A stretch of DNA of 64,000 nucleotides from assembly GCA_033297075.1 (NCBI GenBank), contig MU858047.1:558001-622000 (forward strand), in the 5' to 3' direction. The stretch comes from Rhypophila decipiens (taxonomy: Eukaryota > Ascomycota > Sordariomycetes > Sordariales > Naviculisporaceae). Made by a program: the position numbers and the translations under genes. Below the pieces are notes generated by a model. That model was not told the DNA's origin. It did not search any database and saw only the letters and a list, made by a program, of their open reading frames with translations. Shown here piece by piece: positions 44,752 to 56,604 of this stretch. Positions within the stretch are counted from its first letter, which is position 1; each line of letters opens with the position of its first letter.

Positions 44752-45678
44752 AACGATCAAACGATAGCATGACGAATAATGGAGGCTGGCGATGTTGATT
44801 TGGCGTTTTTCATTTGTCAGGAGCAGTCGACGCACCGGCATAGAGTGATATCGGGATGCCTCGAGGAAACGGTTTTCTTTTTGTTCATTGGGCCCTGATT
44901 TCTTGCTCCTCTGTAATTGTAGTAGCAGTATTGGCTGGTTATTAGCATTCCCGCGGCTGCGGGAGAAAATTTAGTCGCCTCTCATGGTTAAAATCTGCGT
45001 CTTTTGTCCTAGAATCGCAGTGAGGTTAGAAGCTTGATCGTGTGACTAATTGATGTGTCGCAACCGCATATTCAGTCTTGTCTGTCCCTAACAAGGTAAA
45101 GAGGTTGGTGATCACCATGACCGACTGTAGGTTCTCAGAGGAATGATGGGGTTCATTTTGCTTCTATAAACCTACAAAAAAGGGGAGGTCCTTGTCCCCT
45201 TTGGTACCCATTCATGCACAGAAATGCCAAAGAAACCATTTTCAACGCCACCACCCAGATATAGACATAGCGAGAAAAAAGAGGACCATACTGAGAAGAA
45301 GAACAGGAAGCAAAAAAAGAGATTTGAAAGCCAAAGTTGTCAACTTGAAACGTGGTACCAAGTAAGACAGCATCGATAGATGGGTATTGTATATGACCCT
45401 CCCCTACATTCAGGAAACCTCTTGTTAAATCGTTACCAGATGAGACACATTGGTAAGATGAATTTTCGAATCATTACCAGATGAGACATGTTTGGTAAGA
45501 TGATTGGGATAGTCGACTAATTCTCCCCGTATCGACTTCCCACTGGAGATGCAAAGAGCGGCGCCGGTTTGGGTTCGAATGAGGGTGCAATGAGGGACAA
45601 CAGCTCTCGTGGGTTCTCTTTCTCGCTCGAAAAGAAATGTGATTATTATTTCATCATGGCGAAGTGCAGCCAGTCACC
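44752..45678. other. Convergent intergenic region with a short direct repeat
   Basis: Between convergent DUF1761 and NHP2 genes. It holds the direct repeat at 45433-45503; nothing else recognised. Confidence 0.5.
45433..45503. repeat. Two-copy ~30-bp direct repeat
   Basis: TTACCAGATGAGACA followed by a short variable part and TTGGTAAGATGA, at 45433-45461 and 45474-45503. Confidence 0.8.
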
Positions 45679-46542
45679 TTAACGACCCGCCGTAGCAGCG
45701 GCGATCTGGATGGGGTGGACACCTTTCACCCAGGGCTCGACCTGGGCAGTCCACTGCTTTTGCGCAGTCTTGACGAGCTCTTTCCACGCCTCGAGGTACT
45801 CTTCGGGGCTGACCTTCTTGTCTTCGTCCATCTCTTCGTCGGCCTTCTTCCCGGCGGCGGGTTTCTTGCCTTCGGACTTGAGCATGACAACGCTAGTGGC
45901 ACGCTTGGTGCAGGCTGCTACGCCTAGGTCGGCGCGCGACTTGACGTAGAGGTAGGGCACGCCGTGTTCCTCGCAGAGCATGGGGAAGTGCATGATTACG
46001 TCCATGGGGGAGATGTCACCCGCGATGATGACTAGGCCGGGGACGTCGGTCGAGCTGGAGGAGGCTTTCTTGAGGGGAGATTTCTTGATGGCCTTTTCGC
46101 ATTCCTTGACGCCACGGTGGATGGCCTTCAATTTTGCGCCTGTTTAGGAGAGTGAAACTGTTAGCAAGAATGTTTTGCAGAGAGGTTTTGCGCATAGGTA
46201 GGTTGAGTGATCCGTACCCTTCTTGATGGCCTTGTAGATCTTCTTGTGAATCTTGTCGTCCGCAAGGGGAATAGCAAAGGGTACAAGGTTCTCCGCCTTG
46301 GTGATGATATCCTCGGGGTCGACGGTGGCATCGACTGGCTCAGCGACTGCTGCTGTCGCCGCTTCGTTCAGAATCTGATCGTCGACGAGTTTCGCAATCT
46401 TCTCCTGCTTGGCCTTCTCCTTCTTCTTGTCCTTCTTCTCCTTGGAGATGCCGTCCGTCTCGCTGCGCTTCTTCTCCTTCTTGAGCCCGGCCTCCTTCTT
46501 CTCCTTCTTCGACTTCTTCTCTACATCCTTGCTGGAACCCAT
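45679..46542 (-). CDS. NHP2: H/ACA ribonucleoprotein subunit NHP2 (L7Ae family)
   Basis: Exons 46542-46218 and 46139-45679 give 261 aa. A long Lys/Glu-rich N-terminal extension (KKEKKEAGLKKEKKRSE) is followed by the L7Ae/L30e domain: ENLVPFAIPLADDKIHKKIYKAIKKGAKLKAIHRG (the Gly codon spans the intron), VIIAGDISPMDVIMHFPMLCEE and PYLYVKSRADLGVAACTKRATSVVML. It guides pseudouridylation as part of H/ACA snoRNPs. Yeast Nhp2 is about 156 aa, so the ~90-residue basic N-terminus and the C-terminal tail (EEYLEAWKELVKTAQ) are extra. The ATG at 46542 (MGSSKDVEKK) is chosen; the frame is open further up. Confidence 0.9.
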
Positions 46543-47392
46543 CTTGGGCGATGGTTCGGTCGTTCGGTAGTTTGCGAAAGGGTATCCTCGAGTTGAAAAA
46601 ATACTGTAGAAATCAATGCGGATCGGCAAGAATTCTACGCTTCTAAGGCTGTTGGAAATGCGCTTTAAGCTTTACAGAAAAGAGAATTTGAGAGTACGTG
46701 TGAACAATAAGGATGGTTCTCCCGTAGCCCTGTTGTCTAATCTCGAGTCCAGCAAGCTGCGAACTGCAAAAAAACTTCCCAGCTTGACCGCCCAAAATTT
46801 TGTCTATGTGCAGGACCAATTGCGCACTGCGCTTGGTTGAGCTGGACCCACTTGGTGGGGTTCCTAGCACTCATTCAGCTTTTGGTACAGATACGTTCTT
46901 GCCAAGATTCTTGGGTCTGAAAGAAAGGCAACGGTCATAAGAGAGAGGACGAAGATACAAAGTCCTTGATGAAGAAGTTCTGCCAAATGATTGAAGCATA
47001 TCATCTACTGTTAGTTCCAAATTGAACGTGATCATTCAAGATGGGGAAACCGTTGAACTTCTTATAGGCTTTGCTGGTGCAAACTACACGTGTAGGCAAC
47101 GTGGGGGAGTGCTTAGTCATCTCATATTGTCCCACCAATTTTAACCTTCACACATCCAGCAACCGTCCTTTGGGTGGCTCTTGTGTCTTGAGTCACAGCC
47201 ATCGCAATCACAAGACCCTCTACAAGTAGCAGGCCAATTGAAGCACGGTGAAACCAATATCAGTTCCCCATCTTGCAATCGCATCTTCGCCTCACATTTC
47301 TTCAATTTGGACAGCAGCAGCAGCATAACTGGACTTTTGCTTGTCTGAATTTGTCCTCTCATCGGATCCCTCCATTGGAGAGCCCGCCCACC
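46543..47392. promoter_or_regulatory. Divergent promoter region of NHP2 and eIF2B-beta
   Basis: 850 bp with no recognised gene; small ORFs have no family features. Confidence 0.5.
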
Positions 47393-48770
47393 ATGGCGCC
47401 AGTATCGACGCACACGCCGACACTCCAGAAGCTTCTGAAGTCTCTCAGGGACCAAGACTTGGAAACCTCGATAGAAGGCCTCATATTGTGAGAAACTTCG
47501 CCCGCTGCGAGTCCCTAAACAATCCCCCTACTAACACCCCGCCGTAGTCTCTTAAAGCGCAGACAAGTCAGAGGGGACCAATGTGCCAATGCGACGGCCC
47601 ACATCCTCCTTCAGGTGGTCGCAAAGTCAAAATGGCAAAGCGTTGATCGGCTTCTTGAACTCGTCACATCAGCCGGCTCAAGGCTGGTCCAAGCCGCGCC
47701 ACATGAACCTGTGATTGGCAACATCGTGCGTCGGGTTTTGGGCCTGATCCGGGACGAAGCTTCCGAGGACAGGAATGCCGATGAGCTGAGTGAATCCGTA
47801 TCCGACCTCCAGAGCCTAGCTCCGGTAGCGCCTCCTCCCACCTCGGCGCCCGCGAGACCTGGTCCTACCCCGATTACCCGAAGCCTTACGATGCCGGCAG
47901 CTGGCCTCCAGGTCTCAAAGTCCATGTTCAACTTGCTCTCGGTTGTGGACACTCTGGACTCATACTCTACGGGCGCCTCGACCCCGGTTTCCTTGGCGCA
48001 GAATAACAGCGTTCACGCCTTGAAATCCGAGATTATTGACGGCATAGGCGAGATCATAGACGAGGTGAACCAAGCCGATGATCAGATCGCCGGTTTCGCG
48101 GATATTCACATCTACCCCGGCGACTACATTCTAGCTGTTCTCCCCTCGCCAGCCGTTGAGAGATATCTTATCAAGGCCGCATCGAGAAGGCGGTTTACCG
48201 TGCTAGTAGCCAGCCCTCATTCACAGGGTTCCGGGGCCGAGCAGTATTCGGCGTTACGGAAAAAGCTCACCTCGGCCGGTGTCAAAATGATCAGCCTCTC
48301 TACCACGGGCTTGATGGCGTATATGCCAAAGGTCAGCAAGGTCATATTCGGAGCGAAGGCGGTCTTCCAGAACGGCGGCATGCTGGTAGATAGTGGCTGC
48401 TGTCTTGCCGCGCGTGCTGCCCAAGAATACAGCAAGCCCGTCATTGTCCTCTGTGGTGTCTACAAGTTCTGCCCCCAGGACACAGCAACGCACATCTCTT
48501 GGACTCAGCTCGAGAACCCGTCGTCTTATGTAGGTTATGACGACGGTGAGACAGTCGATACCATCGATATCGAAAACACCCTGGCTGAATACCTTCCTCC
48601 TGAGTTTGTGGATGTTTATGTGACAAACCTGTAAGTTGGCTCCTGCATTTGCGGTATATGATGATATATGCTGACTCTAGAACAGAGGACCCCAGACTCA
48701 AGACCATCTCGGCAGCATCATGGCTGACCACTACAAGCCTGAGGAGATGAGCGTGCAACTTGGAGCATAG
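47393..48770 (+). CDS. GCD7: Translation initiation factor eIF2B subunit beta
   Basis: Exons 47393-47487, 47548-48630 and 48686-48770 sum to 1263 nt, 420 aa. It belongs to the eIF2B alpha/beta/delta regulatory family. An N-terminal helical domain (LLKRRQVRGDQCANATAHILLQVV), a linker rich in Pro/Ala/Ser, then a Rossmann-like domain with EIIDEVNQADDQIAGFADIHIYPGD, ASRRRFTVLVASP, FGAKAVFQNGGMLVDSGCCLAARAA and KPVIVLCGVYKF follow. The ending FVDVYVTNL-GPQTQDHLGSIMADHYKPEE is that of the beta subunit rather than alpha. It is part of the guanine-nucleotide exchange factor for eIF2 and its stress control. Confidence 0.88.
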
Positions 48771-49682
48771 ACAGCGTGTCATAATACCCAAGCAGAGACC
48801 CCTAATGATATCCCATGATTACTCACATGACTTGCCTGCATGCTCTTTTCGAAGCAACTATAGAATATTACATCAAGGCTGGCCAGTCTTCGCTTGTACC
48901 CGACGACCAGAGAACGCGTTGGCTTACTCGTCTACCCCGAAAACTGACCAGTCAGAATCCTCAAGATCTCAGCCAGATAGATGTAAGTGAACAAAGAAGT
49001 TTGCACTTCGGTTGTCTCGGAGACCCTACCTCTGCCTGCCTCGCGAGTTGCAACCACATCGAGAAGGCCGCGTCAGCACCAGGGGATCTTTTGGGGCGGG
49101 ACCGGTCAGGGTTGTGCGGGGAAACGAATGAAAGGTGCTAGAATAGGTGTGGAGGGGCAGTGTTGGGCTTGTTCCCGTGAAGATTACGTCGCTAAAAAGC
49201 TTGACGACAGTCGCCTGCAGGTGGTGGGAGCCTTAGCCTACAGGGGCGTGGCGTGGTTTAAGCTATAACTGGCCATCCTGGTGTCGCCATCATCTCGCCG
49301 GACATCTGATAAAGCGAGGCTGAGACACCCTGCAGCGAGACATATGTTGTCGTTGCTGATGACTCTTCACTGCTTGAATTAAATCCTCTTCACATCCACC
49401 GGTTCTTTTGCTTTCCTATTGTCCGTTACTCAACTGTCAGTCGTTGTTTGCGTCTTGTCGACAATGGTGTGTCCTGAGATGAATTAGTGATATCTTGCGC
49501 TATCTCCGAGCTACCCCTCCAAAGCCGACTTACACCTGACCTCATCTTACAAAAGCTGTGAAGCAAGCAGGATCAGGAGATTCCACATCAACTCACACAG
49601 ATAAAGCCAATACCATCTAACCTACCAAAAACGAAGAACAATCCGGCCCAGAATCAACATAAAGTAGACAAACCACTTCAAC
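48771..49682. other. Intergenic, promoter of the following gene
   Basis: 912 bp; no gene recognised. AAC/ACA-rich leader before 49683. Confidence 0.5.
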
Positions 49683-52391
49683 ATGACGAACCGGCTGGAC
49701 GACATTCCGCCGCCTCCCTACAGCGAGACCGACATCTACTCGACTTCGGGTGGTGATCGATCCCCGGCGGTACCTCTCTCCCCATCCCACCACCGACGAG
49801 GCTCGCATAACAGGGATAACATCTCGCGATCTCCCACATCCACCGTGGACGGCGAGATAATCTACACACCGCCGTTGACCCCCCGCACAGGATCTCAACC
49901 ATCCATCAGCGGATCAAACTTCAACTATGCCGGGTCAAACAGCAACAGCAACAGCTTCTCGAATTATGTTGCTCCCACGCCCAATACAGCCAGCGTAACC
50001 GGTGACCACCTCACTACCGCATCTGCGCAGGCATACTTTGATACCCGTCCGGCACCACCTACCCGGACTACCTCGAACACAATATGCCCCATCACAGTAC
50101 GAGACGACAGCTCGCCGGATTCTTTCCCCTTTCCGGCGCGTCTGTTTCTCGACAAGGATGTTACGCCCACGGACTGGCAGACTTTTGTGAACTACCTGAT
50201 TCCTCACTTTCACGCCGAGAATAATGAGCGGGTTATTGATCGGAAGCTGAGGGCCGAAGGTATAATAGAGACGACCAATTCCAGTTCCAATTCCAATGAC
50301 GATGTCCACTCGACTGGCAGCGCTGGTGGTATTCGAAGCAATAATACCCACGCCGCCGAGGCAGAGGCCCAGCTTGATCAGATCCGCTCACCTTTGGTCG
50401 GGTCTTTTAATTCCACTACACAAGGAGGAGGAGGAGGAGGCGGGGGGCTATCGGAGTCTAGGCGTCAGGTAGTCGAGCAGACTGTGCGGGAGTGGAATGA
50501 AGGATTCTTTGGGCCCCGAGGTGTTTGTGTCCGGGCGAATACCTCCTCGGCTGCTGAAGATGTCTTGCATGTTGCGGGCGGCAGTGCCATGCCCGGCGGG
50601 TGGGATGCGTCGTTCGATAGTACCACCAACGCAAATGGAGCAGAGGCAAATGCTGCTGCTCCCGGGAACAATAACAACAATCCACGGTCCCGATTTGCTC
50701 GGTTCATGCCGCAATTTGGAGCCCCGCACAACTTCGGGCTGGGTATTGGCGGCGGCGGGCCTGGGAATACCTTCCGTCTTGGAGGCATTGCTGTAGACGG
50801 CGATAGGTTATCTATCGGAGACCGGTTTGTTGCAGACAGGAACGGACTGCGGATTGGTTCGTTTGTGGCGGATAATAATGGGATTAGTATGAATGGTCAG
50901 CCAATGTTTGCTGGGTGTCCGCCTGCTGGCGCTGGTCCTGGGCCAGGACCAGGTGGCCCAGGGATGCGCGGGATGGCTGGTACATGGGGACCAGGAGCAG
51001 GAGAAGGAGGATTTAGCGCCGGTGGAAGGGGTGGTTGTCGCGATGGTGGTGGTGGACCTTGGGGTAGAGGATGGGGCGGTCGTCATCGTGGGCACGGCTG
51101 GGGAGGTCGACATAGACATGGTAGCTTTGGACCTGGACCTTGCGCCAGCTTTGGGCCTGGACCTGGACCTGTCCAAGATAAACACCACGACGAGCACGAT
51201 CACGATCACGATCATGGCCATGGACACAGGGAACGTCGTGGTCGGAGGAGTGAACGACGCGGTCGCCATCGAAGCAGAAGCCGATCAGTCGACTCTGCAT
51301 CAAGCATCTCGTCCAGTTCATCTTCCTCGTCAGAGTCCTCTATCGGCTCGTTACCCGACTACGACGAGCTACGAGATTCTCAGCTCCCCGTGGCAAGAGA
51401 CCACCTCCTCGCCTGGCTACATGACCCCGAACAACCAATCAGCAAAGAAAAACTCAAGGAATTCAAACAAATGGTCAAGGAAGCCAAGAACTCCCCAGCC
51501 AATAATACCATCAACGAGCCAGTGAACATAAGACACGACCAAAAGGCCATGCGAAAGGAAGTAAAAGCCCTAATGAAAGAGTGGAAAGACCTCAAGAAAC
51601 AGCAGACCAAGCTCCGTCGACAGCTCCGCCGGGAACGTAAACAACAACGGCGGGCTGAGAAGCGCGAACGACGAAATACCAAGCGCGAGATGAAGCGTGC
51701 TGCGAAGGAGCAGAAACGAGCTGCTAGGCGGAATGGAGGCGGCGGCGGCGGCTCGTCGGCGTCCCTGCCGGATGTTGTTGACCCTCGTCTGCCCAGAATG
51801 CCTGGCGCCTTCTCGCCTCCAAACGTTCCTCCTATGCCCGGGGTACCAGGGCAGGCGAGACACCCTTGGCCTCCCAACATCAACGTGGGAGGACCATTCG
51901 GGAATGTAGGACCGAATTTTCCCCCCGGAGGACCCGGTGGTTTCTTCAGCCCATTCAATTTCTTCAGTGGAGTTGGAGGAGGAGGACAACCCCCCCAACC
52001 ACCATCTGAAGGAACCATCCACAGAGCCGCCGCCCAAGCCCCAGGCGCCTGGCCCAGCGGCGGTGACGAGAACGGAACCAATCACGTCTCATCACAAGAA
52101 AAATACAAAGTAGCAGACGAGCTCGAGGCACAACTCATAGAAAAGGAGACAGAGCTATTCAAGCTACACGAGGCGATAGCCTTGGCCGCTGATACCGATG
52201 TTGCTGCATCTTCTTCTTCCAGTAGAGGAGGAGAACCCACCATGTCTAGCGACGCCAGGGCAAGGAATGAGAAGCAGATGCTGGCTACGCGGGACTTGGA
52301 GATGGAAGTCGAGGATCTGGCCAAGCAGATGGCGCTCATGAGGACTGAGGCGGATGCCGAGTATGCGAAGGAGCTGGCTAGGATGGCCTGA
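49683..52391 (+). CDS. Low-complexity coiled-coil protein with PPPY motif, function unknown
   Basis: One exon, 902 aa. Segments are: PPPPYSETDIYS at 9-20, which contains a PPxY ligand for WW domains; a Ser/Thr/Pro/Asn-rich region; a more ordered part at about 130-195 with FPARLFLDKDVTPTDWQTFVNYLIPHF; a Gly-rich region at 240-500 with poly-Gly; a His/Asp block (DEHDHDHDHGHGH) near 505; an RS/basic patch; a highly charged coiled coil at about 580-690 (KEVKALMKEWKDLKKQQTKLRRQ); a Pro/Gly stretch; and a C-terminal coiled coil (DELEAQLIEKETELFKLHE). No enzyme domain is recognised. Similar PPPYSETD-type proteins are common in fungi without assigned function. A PPxY motif would fit recruitment by a Rsp5-type ligase; this is inference. 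Confidence 0.8.
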   Translation: MTNRLDDIPPPPYSETDIYSTSGGDRSPAVPLSPSHHRRGSHNRDNISRSPTSTVDGEIIYTPPLTPRTGSQPSISGSNFNYAGSNSNSNSFSNYVAPTPNTASVTGDHLTTASAQAYFDTRPAPPTRTTSNTICPITVRDDSSPDSFPFPARLFLDKDVTPTDWQTFVNYLIPHFHAENNERVIDRKLRAEGIIETTNSSSNSNDDVHSTGSAGGIRSNNTHAAEAEAQLDQIRSPLVGSFNSTTQGGGGGGGGLSESRRQVVEQTVREWNEGFFGPRGVCVRANTSSAAEDVLHVAGGSAMPGGWDASFDSTTNANGAEANAAAPGNNNNNPRSRFARFMPQFGAPHNFGLGIGGGGPGNTFRLGGIAVDGDRLSIGDRFVADRNGLRIGSFVADNNGISMNGQPMFAGCPPAGAGPGPGPGGPGMRGMAGTWGPGAGEGGFSAGGRGGCRDGGGGPWGRGWGGRHRGHGWGGRHRHGSFGPGPCASFGPGPGPVQDKHHDEHDHDHDHGHGHRERRGRRSERRGRHRSRSRSVDSASSISSSSSSSSESSIGSLPDYDELRDSQLPVARDHLLAWLHDPEQPISKEKLKEFKQMVKEAKNSPANNTINEPVNIRHDQKAMRKEVKALMKEWKDLKKQQTKLRRQLRRERKQQRRAEKRERRNTKREMKRAAKEQKRAARRNGGGGGGSSASLPDVVDPRLPRMPGAFSPPNVPPMPGVPGQARHPWPPNINVGGPFGNVGPNFPPGGPGGFFSPFNFFSGVGGGGQPPQPPSEGTIHRAAAQAPGAWPSGGDENGTNHVSSQEKYKVADELEAQLIEKETELFKLHEAIALAADTDVAASSSSSRGGEPTMSSDARARNEKQMLATRDLEMEVEDLAKQMALMRTEADAEYAKELARMA

Positions 52392-53072
52392 TAGGTACCA
52401 GTTTAGGGGTTTTTCTTTTATTCTTTTTTCCGGATATGATGTGGATGTATAGTTATATATCATGACTCTTGCTAGGTCTTTTTCAAGGGAATATTATAAT
52501 GTTAGCTGGCGAGTTGGAGCTTTCTGGTCCTCTTAATGGATGTGTGGCATGATATAATGATCGCTTTATGCCTAGGGAGATATTCTAGATAGCAAAATAA
52601 AACCTTGTAACGAAAAAGTTCGCCCGCCTTATTGATGATGGTGCTGATATGTGTTCAGCTGTTAAGAACACTTGGACCGATAGCCCCCTGAATTTCGTTT
52701 GATGGCGTTCTATCACCGGAGGCCCTCAAGACAGACAGAATGCACACTTGGTCATGATCAAGATCCGGTCCTATTCTCTAGAACAGATTTCGCTTTATTT
52801 TCGGACCGCCGTTCATCCTTCCCTGAACCTATTCATGCCGGGGTATAGAATACAAAAAGGGAGAAGACAAACATCCCCCTTGTCCTCGTATGCATCGACT
52901 CTACCATGCCTGATAGACCGCCCTGTTCGTTCTTTGTCTATAATCTATTGCGCTTCAAATTTTGGGCCTCTACTCATCCATCAAAATGGCAATCGCCCAA
53001 GCCCAAGCCGCCCGTCTTGTCCCAAAACGCTTTTTTTATAGAAAATAACCCGGTATTCTTTAGAACCCATGT
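52392..53072. other. Convergent 3' intergenic region
   Basis: No gene recognised. Confidence 0.5.
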
Positions 53073-53876
53073 TCACTGCTCTATCCTCGTACTCTCAACC
53101 CGCTCCACCAACTCCCCGACCCCCAACGCCCTCCCAACCTTGACCTTGACCTTCTTATCCTCGTCCTTCTTAGCATCGGGATCCCTTCCTACATCCCCTA
53201 CGGGCTCGCCCTCATCCTCGTAGCCCCCTTCGTCGTCGCCCTCGGCCTTCTTCTTTTTCCTTTCCTCCTTCTTCTCTTCCTCCAACTCCTCTCGCAGCTT
53301 CTCCCGGATGGACGACAGATCGAGCTTCATGCAGTACGCATCCTCGCCGTCGGCGTAGTACTTGAGCTCCGTCTTTTCCCTGTCGAAACCGAGCGTGTTC
53401 TGGTAGAGATGGATAGCGGCCTTGTTGCTAACGCGGACGTGGAGAGAGACGTAATGCGCCCCAAAGGTCTCGACCATGGCTAGCTCTAGATGATTGCAAA
53501 GGTAATGTCAGTCAATAAGTTCAGAAGTACACCTCCGAATGGGACGAGAGAGGGGGGACATACGTGACTGGCGCATAAGCTTCTCAGCAATGCCCAATCG
53601 CCTGTGGGTGCGCATCACCGAGAGACTGGTGATGTGGCCGTGCGGGACACCGTCGGTGGGCTCTTCCTCCATCTTAGCGAGAACGTAGCCGACAATCTTG
53701 GGCTGATCGTAGGGCGTCTTTTTTGGCCGCGAGACATCGACGGCCACGTACGAGAGCTGCGGCCATGAGAGCGCATGGTAGAGGTAGTACTTTAGCTGGT
53801 AGTTCTCGGGGAGGTTCTCGAGATTGGCATGCTGGACCAGCGGAATGTCGGACGGGCGCATGAGGCGGATATCCAT
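53073..53876 (-). CDS. ARD1: N-alpha-acetyltransferase NatA catalytic subunit
   Basis: Exons 53876-53564 and 53485-53073 give 241 aa. The GNAT fold starts at residue 1: [43 protein letters not shown], the acetyl-CoA loop [13 protein letters not shown] (R/Q-x-x-G-x-A type), and across the intron [28 protein letters not shown]. It acetylates N-termini exposed after Met removal, with Nat1/Naa15 at the ribosome. The last 80 residues are a Lys/Glu/Asp-rich tail, longer than in yeast-type family members. Confidence 0.95.
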
Positions 53877-54835
53877 TTTGTCTATCTGTCTGTAGTTTTG
53901 TGTTCTAGTCTATTGAATATGTCGAGCAAACAGAAATGCAGGCGTGGGTGGTGGGATGGTGATAATTGTCAAGGCCTGCGATTTCTTTTTCGTTAGCTGG
54001 GGACTGAGTCTGAACCTGGAATATTCAAAGAAAACTGTATTCAATGCATGACATACGAGAATTCGGGACGGCAGAATCAAACTTACAATAACAGTTGCTT
54101 CCCAGATCGACAAGGCTTGACGTATTCAGTCCAGGAAGGGCTCTGACAAGGTTCGTCAAAGATGAGTTGACCGTTGCGCCGCTTCCCGGGCCAATGTGGG
54201 GCCCTTCAGCCAAGCGCAAGGCTACCTTCCTCACCTGAGTGTTGCTTCCAGTGGGGCGGGAGGGACACAACACCCGGTCTGGCGGGTGATTTCCTTCCGC
54301 AGTGAGGTATTCTTAGCTTCGGATATGGGGGGGCTCTCCTTTCCTACTCTCAATGGCAGATTTAACCCAATCTTAACCTCTTCCGTGCTGTTGTGTTTGC
54401 AGACACTTAACCGCACAAATCGCGGGGCAAGATTCACCCAGCGCTAGACGGAGCTACAAGGCTTGAACTTGCCAAACCCCACGGGTGCGGGGAGAGGGGT
54501 CACCACCTTCATCTTCCCCAATTCATAAACAGCTTCAACGGCGGCTTTTTTCTGGTTAAAGGCGATTGAGTTCGGGGTCTTTTCGAGGCGAGGGTAGTAT
54601 TGGTAGCTGGGGACTACGTACATGAGGAGAGAGAGTATAAATACAAGAACTGTTGTTTTCCGTTGATCATTGCCCGGCCCTTTCCCTCCTTCTTCCCGCA
54701 CTTCACCTTCGATCATCAACAATCTTGCTGTGAGAAACCTGGCTGGTGAATACTTGCTACGGACCGATAATCTCATAATTAAACAAATCCCAACCCTCTC
54801 GTTATACTTCTGAAGCGGCATCGCGAGAAAATAAA
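53877..54835. promoter_or_regulatory. Divergent promoter region of ARD1 and the SDR gene
   Basis: 959 bp. A 125-codon minus-strand ORF at 54444-54821 has one hydrophobic stretch but no family features and is not called. Confidence 0.45.
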
Positions 54836-55897
54836 ATGTCTCGAACCCTCGAAGGAAAGCTTGGCATCATCACCGGAGGATCCAGAGGTTCGTCGCTGTG
54901 GTCGCCCCGACAATCCACTACTTTATTTACTTACCCCTATTCATCGCCTCAACCTACCTACCCATTATCCCAAAACCTCCATTCCTTCAATTGAATCATC
55001 ATGCGATCAGTTCAAGATCCTCCTCCCAGCTCATATCACCACCTCCCTCAAATATCATATACCAACAGCTAACAACCCCCCTAAAAAGGCATCGGCGCGT
55101 CCATAGCCGAAAACCTCGCCTCAAAGGGTTGCAACCTGCTCCTAAACTACACCTCATCCTCCTCCACCTCAACCGCAACCTCCCTCGCCTCGCACCTCTC
55201 CTCAACTCACCAAATCAAGTGCACAACCGTTCAAGGCGACGTAGGAACCCCCGAAGGCGCCCAATCCATCATCAGTGCCGCAAAATCCTTCTTCTCCGAA
55301 TACTCCCCCCAAAAAGAAGATGATTTCCGCATAGACATAATAGTCAACAACGCCGGCATAGCCCGCAACGCCTTGCTACCCGACGTCAAAGTCCAAGACT
55401 TCACCGAGACCTACCGCGTAAACGTCCTCGGCCCGCTCCTCCTCGTGCAGGCAGCCCAGCCTTTCCTGCCCAATGACCGCTCAGGCCGGGTGATCAACAT
55501 CTCGTCCGTCTCGAGCAGCACCGGCTTCGTGACACAGTCCGTCTACGGCGGGACCAAAGCTGCCCTAGAAGCCATGACGCGCACTTGGTCCCGCGAGCTA
55601 GCCGAAAACGCAACCGTCAACGCCATCAACCCCGGTCCGGTCGAAGGACCAATGTACAAGACTAATACTCCGGAATTTTTGGCGGGGATAAAAGGGTGGA
55701 TCATGCACACGCCTGGTATGGCTCCCCGGGAGGGGGTGGATGATCCCGAGGTTATTGCTGATGCGAAAGAGAACGGCGGACGGAATGCCTATACGGGAGA
55801 GGTTGCTGGTATTGTGGGCATGCTTTGCGGTCCTGATGCTCAGTGGTGTACTGGACAGGTTGTCTGTGCTAATGGTGGGATGGTCATGCTTCACTAG
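54836..55897 (+). CDS. Short-chain dehydrogenase/reductase
   Basis: Exons 54836-54887 and 55089-55897 give 286 aa. The Rossmann signature GGSRGIGAS is split by a 201-nt intron inside the second Gly; the junction is in phase, but the donor (GTTCGT) and AAAAAG acceptor are weak. Other hallmarks are VNNAG, the catalytic Ser in INISSVSSSTG, and YGGTK (YxxxK). The end MLCGPDAQWCTGQVVCANGG is the usual cofactor-side strand. It is close to 3-oxoacyl-ACP reductase-like SDRs; the substrate is unknown. Confidence 0.88.
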
Positions 55898-56113
55898 ATG
55901 TGAGTATGTATACAAGCCATGTGTTGTCTGTTTTGATGACTTTTCGTTGTCATATGTTCGTGTCGGACTAGAGTCTTGTTAAAAGGGGGCTTTATTCTAG
56001 AGTGGAGTGGTTTGAATTCATCACGTAGTTTCACAATGGGGATCTGAAAACATAAATATAAGAAGGGCAATACCAAGGTATTTCCAGATATCTACCAACT
56101 ACACTATAATCTA

Positions 56114-56534
56114 GGCCCCTAATATACAGGCACCAGTCCTCTTATATAGAGGCACTACTCTTGTTGGAATAAATGCCTTGACTGGACTTGAATAGAGGCC
56201 TTGACTAGCTAGAATAAATGCTTTAACTAGCTAGAATAAATACCTTAACTAGCTAGAGTAAATACCTTAACTAGCTAGAATAAATGCCTTAACTAGACTA
56301 GAATAGAGGCTTTAACTAGTTAGAATAAATGCCTTGACTAGCTAGAATAAATACCTTAACTAGACTAGAATAAATGCTTTGACTAGCTGGAATAAATGCC
56401 TTGATTGGCTGGAATAGAGGCCTCAACTACGTAGTTAGAATAAATACCCTGAGAAATTGAATTTGCAGTATTGGACAAGTGCCTGATATTGGAGTCTTTT
56501 AATCTAGATTATGGCGCCTAATATTCGGGCACCA
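56114..56534. repeat. Imperfect direct repeats flanking the minisatellite
   Basis: GGCCCCTAATATACAGGCACCA (56114-56135) and GGCGCCTAATATTCGGGCACCA (56513-56534) share 18 of 22 bases and both follow AATCTAG. They bracket the tandem array. Confidence 0.7.
56165..56450. repeat. AT-rich ~21-bp minisatellite
   Basis: About 12 imperfect units of the form CTAGCTAGAATAAATGCCTTGA, with TAAATACC, CTGGAATAAATG and ATAGAGGCC variants. The core CTAGCTAG is itself palindromic. Confidence 0.9.
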
Positions 56535-56604
56535 CTCAGGAATCCCAACCCAACCCAACCCAATCCATTTCATTTTCCTTGTTACACGACGCGCTGGATA
56601 TATC

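Larger units (their letters stand above)
55898..56604. other. Convergent intergenic region with minisatellite
   Basis: Contains the 21-bp minisatellite and its flanking repeat, listed below, and a (AACCC)n-like run near 56545-56566. Confidence 0.7.

Noticed and set aside
54444..54821. 125-codon minus-strand ORF with a hydrophobic stretch
   Set aside because: Lies in the promoter region of the SDR gene; no family features and unlikely codon pattern.
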